9,574 nt of DNA from Bacteroidales bacterium (GTDB lineage: Bacteria; Bacteroidota; Bacteroidia; Bacteroidales; UBA7960), in the NCBI GenBank assembly GCA_007131895.1, contig SLPR01000143.1, positions 1 through 9,574 on the forward strand. Direction: 5' to 3'. Of the stretch, positions 7,441 through 9,574 are shown one piece after another. Each line of letters opens with the position of its first letter. Within the stretch, counting starts at the first letter, position 1. The notes below the pieces were generated by a model. It was not told the DNA's origin. It was given only the letters and a program-made list of their open reading frames with translations, and did not search any database. The position numbers and the translations under genes were made by a program.

Positions 7441-7489
7441 TCCCCATTTTTAGGGAAATTGGAATGAGAAACCTATCAGATTTGGGGAT
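7417..7489. repeat. Inverted repeat overlapping the receptor promoter
   Basis: ATCCCAAATCTG (7417-7428) and CAGATTTGGGGAT (7477-7489) are complementary over 12 bases with a single extra G, and are separated by 48 bases. The lower arm lies inside the -33/-7 spacer and touches the first base of the -7 element; the upper arm lies about 37 bases upstream of the -33 element. Two bound dimers forming a loop would be one explanation. A backup terminator hairpin for read-through from the ZnuD-like gene is another, since ACTTTTG follows the structure on the minus strand. Confidence 0.6.
7427..7439. promoter_or_regulatory. Palindrome within the promoter spacer (candidate operator)
   Basis: TGCAGG, a central G, and CCTGCA form a 13-base palindrome with perfect six-base arms. 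It fills much of the spacer of the receptor promoter and overlaps two bases of the -33 TTG. This is a classical position for a repressor, and a metal-responsive regulator would fit an uptake receptor, but the regulator is unknown and I do not recognise the sequence as a known Fur or Zur box. Confidence 0.4.
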
Positions 7490-7567
7490 ATGGTAAGGAG
7501 GAATCCGGAACTAACCGGTTAACCTGTATGTGTTGAGTTTCTATGTTGTGAAAGTTAAGAAAAGTAT

Positions 7568-7609
7568 CTCCCGGGCACATTTGCTTTTAGCACATCTGTG
7601 AACCGGGAG
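7568..7609 (-). terminator. Probable terminator of the ZnuD-like receptor gene
   Basis: CTCCCGG (7568-7574) pairs perfectly with CCGGGAG (7603-7609). The stem continues after a small asymmetric bulge with CACA (7576-7579) and TGTG (7597-7600), leaving a loop of 17 bases. It begins 40 bases after the stop codon. On the minus strand it is followed by ATACTTTTCTT, a weak U-rich tail, so this is less certain than the terminator at 4827-4858. Confidence 0.5.
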
Positions 7610-7649
7610 TTTCTTATTCTTTGGGAAAATTAATGTTTTATCAGGGTCA

Positions 7650-9574
7650 TCAGAAGAACCATCTGTATGAGAGGTTGATGTTTCTTCCAGGCATAAAGAA
7701 GTTCCTGTCTTCAACACGCGAAAGGTGATCGCGGTATTTGGTGTCCAGTGCATTTTCTACCCTGAGGATAATTACATGTCTGCCATTAAAATTGAGCCTG
7801 TAACCGGCCTGAAACCCCAGTAATGAGTATCCATCGGTTGTGTCTTCTTCAGGGGCTACCCTGTCCTGCTTAGCTATCAGGGCCAGAGAAGATCCTATCC
7901 AGCCGCTTCCCCAGTCATATTCAATTCCATTGTGAAATCGGAAGGGCGGGATAACGGGCAGGTTCTCAGTGAATGCACCATCGATGCTTCGTTGTCCTCT
8001 GACATAATCAATGGAGCCGGTATAATTTAGCCGGTTGGTTATGTCTGCACTCATGGCCAATTCTCCACCCCAAAGCATAGCTTCTCCGCCAATGTACTCA
8101 AAAATGGGATAGCCGGAGTTGTCATCTACAGTGCCGGTAGGTTGAAAGATAATGTAATTTCGGAAGTCATTGACAAAACCTGCCAGCTCTATCTCGAAGG
8201 AGGTACGTTTGAATCGGACAAACAGATCGGCGCCATGTCCTATCTCGTCATTGAGATCTACATTGCCTTTCTCGTAAATACCAACACCCAGGTGCGGGCC
8301 ATCTGCAAAAAGTTCTTCCACCTGCGGATTTCTGTGAGAACGTGCAAATTGGCCCCCAATTTCCACGTCTTCAAAAGGTCTGTAGTTTAAGCCCAAAGAT
8401 CCGGAATAGTTAAAGGCATTTCTGGTTTTATCTACTGTGGGAAAGGAAGCGTTGGTCAGGGCTTTGGAGTTTTGGAAGTCGAGTCTTGTCCCAAACTGAA
8501 ATCGCAGGGTACGTGAAAGGGGAACTTCCTGAAAAGTGAATGCAGCCAGAGACACTCTTTGTTCTCCAGGCGTGTAAATGTCCTCGCCCAAAACGTCCAC
8601 ACTCTGGGCCAACAGGTTAAAACCTACTGCTCCGCGAGCAAAGGGTCCTCTGGGTTTGTGCTGAAGTGTAAGTGTAGAACTGAAAGCTACTTGATCATAT
8701 TCAAGCTCTACCTCTTCTTCGATAACGCCAGATTCCAACCTTTCCATTTCCACTTCTTTCTGGTTAAATTTTGAAGCATTGAATCGCAACTGAGCTTTGT
8801 CGAAAAAGCCACCACCCAGAGTTCTTCCGAATCGTCCCTGAAAGGATATTCTTTGCGCCCTGATTTCCACCGATTCATTAGGGTCATCCGGCGATTCGGG
8901 AATTTCGAAATTCTGGTCAAAAAATGACATGCTTACACCGCCATTGAGGTTGTTCCTATTGATGCCTACTCCAACAGAAGCATCCATGTTATTCATTGTC
9001 GTACCGGGTAATGTCCCATCGGGAGTTGTTATATCTCCTGCCTGGCGCATGGCAAATCGGGCAGAAGTGGCCCAGTTTTGATTGCCATATGTAATTCTTC
9101 CAAAACCTGCTCCCATGTTATTCATGGTAGCGCCCTGGCCCGATACCACACCAGTGATTCCTCTGTCCCAATCCTCGGGGATGTCGGTTGTCATCAGGTT
9201 GATAACACCTCCCAGTGCGCTTGAGCCGTAAAGAAGACTTGCAGGACCTCGCACCACTTCCAGGCGGCTGGCTGCCAAGGGGTCAAGAGAGATGGCATGG
9301 TCAGCAGAAGTTTCAGAGATATCGCCCATGCGTTCGCCGTTTTCCAATACCAGTATCCGGTCACCATCCATGCCACGAATTACCGGGCGGGAGGGGGCGG
9401 AGCCAAAGCTGCGCATGGCTACTCCTGGCTGACCGTTGAGCATCTCACCAAAAGAAGGCTCGCTGCGGCGTTGTAGTTGTTCTCCCAGAAATACTGCATC
9501 AGGTTGATAGCGGAATCCACTGGCGGTAGGGGATGATGTCAGAACAACTTCATCAAGATTGATCCCTGTGGGTA
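7650..9574 (-). CDS. ZnuD-like TonB-dependent outer-membrane receptor (N-terminus beyond the right edge)
   Basis: 640 residues are visible and the frame is open to the right edge. The first visible residues include LDEVVLTSSP (6-15), a TonB-box-like stretch, so the missing part is the signal peptide and perhaps a regulatory-like domain. The plug follows, with PSRPVIRGMDGDRILVLENG (61-80), SADHAISLDPL (89-99) and LEVVRGPASLLYGSSALGGV (104-123). This combination, together with ARSHRNPQVEELFADGPHLG (410-429) and the C-terminal pattern YRDHLSR...MPGRNINLSYRWFF, is that of the ZnuD-like receptors. Known of the family: ZnuD of Neisseria imports zinc, and heme has also been reported. Inference: metal import with TonB-ExbBD. 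A putative surface loop (273-293) is very rich in Glu and lacks the His cluster of neisserial ZnuD. The protein ends in Phe, as usual for outer-membrane barrels. A probable terminator follows; the promoter is off the window. Confidence 0.9.
   Translation of the reverse strand, partial: PTGINLDEVVLTSSPTASGFRYQPDAVFLGEQLQRRSEPSFGEMLNGQPGVAMRSFGSAPSRPVIRGMDGDRILVLENGERMGDISETSADHAISLDPLAASRLEVVRGPASLLYGSSALGGVINLMTTDIPEDWDRGITGVVSGQGATMNNMGAGFGRITYGNQNWATSARFAMRQAGDITTPDGTLPGTTMNNMDASVGVGINRNNLNGGVSMSFFDQNFEIPESPDDPNESVEIRAQRISFQGRFGRTLGGGFFDKAQLRFNASKFNQKEVEMERLESGVIEEEVELEYDQVAFSSTLTLQHKPRGPFARGAVGFNLLAQSVDVLGEDIYTPGEQRVSLAAFTFQEVPLSRTLRFQFGTRLDFQNSKALTNASFPTVDKTRNAFNYSGSLGLNYRPFEDVEIGGQFARSHRNPQVEELFADGPHLGVGIYEKGNVDLNDEIGHGADLFVRFKRTSFEIELAGFVNDFRNYIIFQPTGTVDDNSGYPIFEYIGGEAMLWGGELAMSADITNRLNYTGSIDYVRGQRSIDGAFTENLPVIPPFRFHNGIEYDWGSGWIGSSLALIAKQDRVAPEEDTTDGYSLLGFQAGYRLNFNGRHVIILRVENALDTKYRDHLSRVEDRNFFMPGRNINLSYRWFF
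8984..9125. repeat. 13-base direct repeat inside the ZnuD-like gene
   Basis: CCATGTTATTCAT occurs at 8984-8996 and again at 9113-9125. In the protein both copies encode MNNM, within GATMNNMGAG and GTTMNNMDAS. This is probably an amino-acid-level repeat in adjacent barrel strands rather than a mobile or regulatory element. Confidence 0.5.

Larger units (their letters stand above)
7279..7649. other. Intergenic region between the two TonB-dependent receptors
   Basis: These 371 bases hold no supportable gene. From right to left they contain the probable terminator of the ZnuD-like gene (7568-7609), overlapping palindromes TAACCGGTTA (7512-7521) and GGTTAACC (7517-7524), a 12/13-base inverted repeat (7417-7489) with smaller dyads inside it, the promoter (7410-7440), and an A-rich leader of about 125 bases before the ATG at 7278. 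No recognisable riboswitch (cobalamin, for example) was seen, though recognition by eye is limited. Confidence 0.6.

Noticed and set aside
7541..7753. A 70-codon minus-strand frame overlapping the end of the ZnuD-like gene
   Set aside because: It overlaps the receptor's C-terminal codons in another frame and runs through the predicted terminator hairpin; no family pattern is seen.
7650..9443. The ZnuD-like gene as a complete 597-residue protein starting at the ATG at 9441-9443
   Set aside because: The frame continues upstream without a stop to the window edge and encodes a TonB-box-like LDEVV stretch and plug residues, so that ATG is internal.

Overview
The window looks like ordinary chromosomal DNA of a member of the Bacteroidota. 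The reasons are a porZ-type type IX secretion gene with a C-terminal sorting-like domain, a TonB-dependent receptor that carries the carboxypeptidase-regulatory-like N-terminal domain common in that phylum, start codons without clear Shine-Dalgarno sequences, and promoter elements that fit the Bacteroidota consensus (TTG about 20 bases before TAnnTTTG). I cannot place it below phylum level with confidence. Every convincing gene is on the minus strand, so transcription runs from right to left.

From right to left: 9574-7650 holds most of a ZnuD-like TonB-dependent receptor whose N-terminus lies beyond the right edge; it is followed by a probable terminator hairpin (7568-7609). The 371-base gap 7279-7649 also holds a well-formed promoter (7410-7440) embedded in nested inverted repeats, which drives a second, complete TonB-dependent receptor (4891-7278) with an unusual CxxC pair in its plug. 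That unit ends at a strong intrinsic terminator (4827-4858). A promoter-like TAACTTTG (4703-4710) then precedes a two-gene unit, porZ (2189-4546) and recO (1467-2192), which overlap by four bases (ATGA). After a 280-base gap comes a membrane-anchored sulfatase/phosphoglycerol-transferase-like protein (1186-1), cut off by the left edge. This gene lacks its stop codon here and is easily missed.

Taken together there are two outer-membrane uptake receptors on separate transcription units (probably a metal or metal-cofactor theme), a type IX secretion cell-surface component coupled to a recombination-repair gene, and an envelope enzyme. I see no CRISPR array, tRNA, rRNA, insertion sequence or phage gene, and no clearly new multi-gene system. 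The observations most worth a second look are regulatory: the dyads nested in the promoter at 7410-7489, and the dyad that replaces the -33 element of the porZ-recO promoter.
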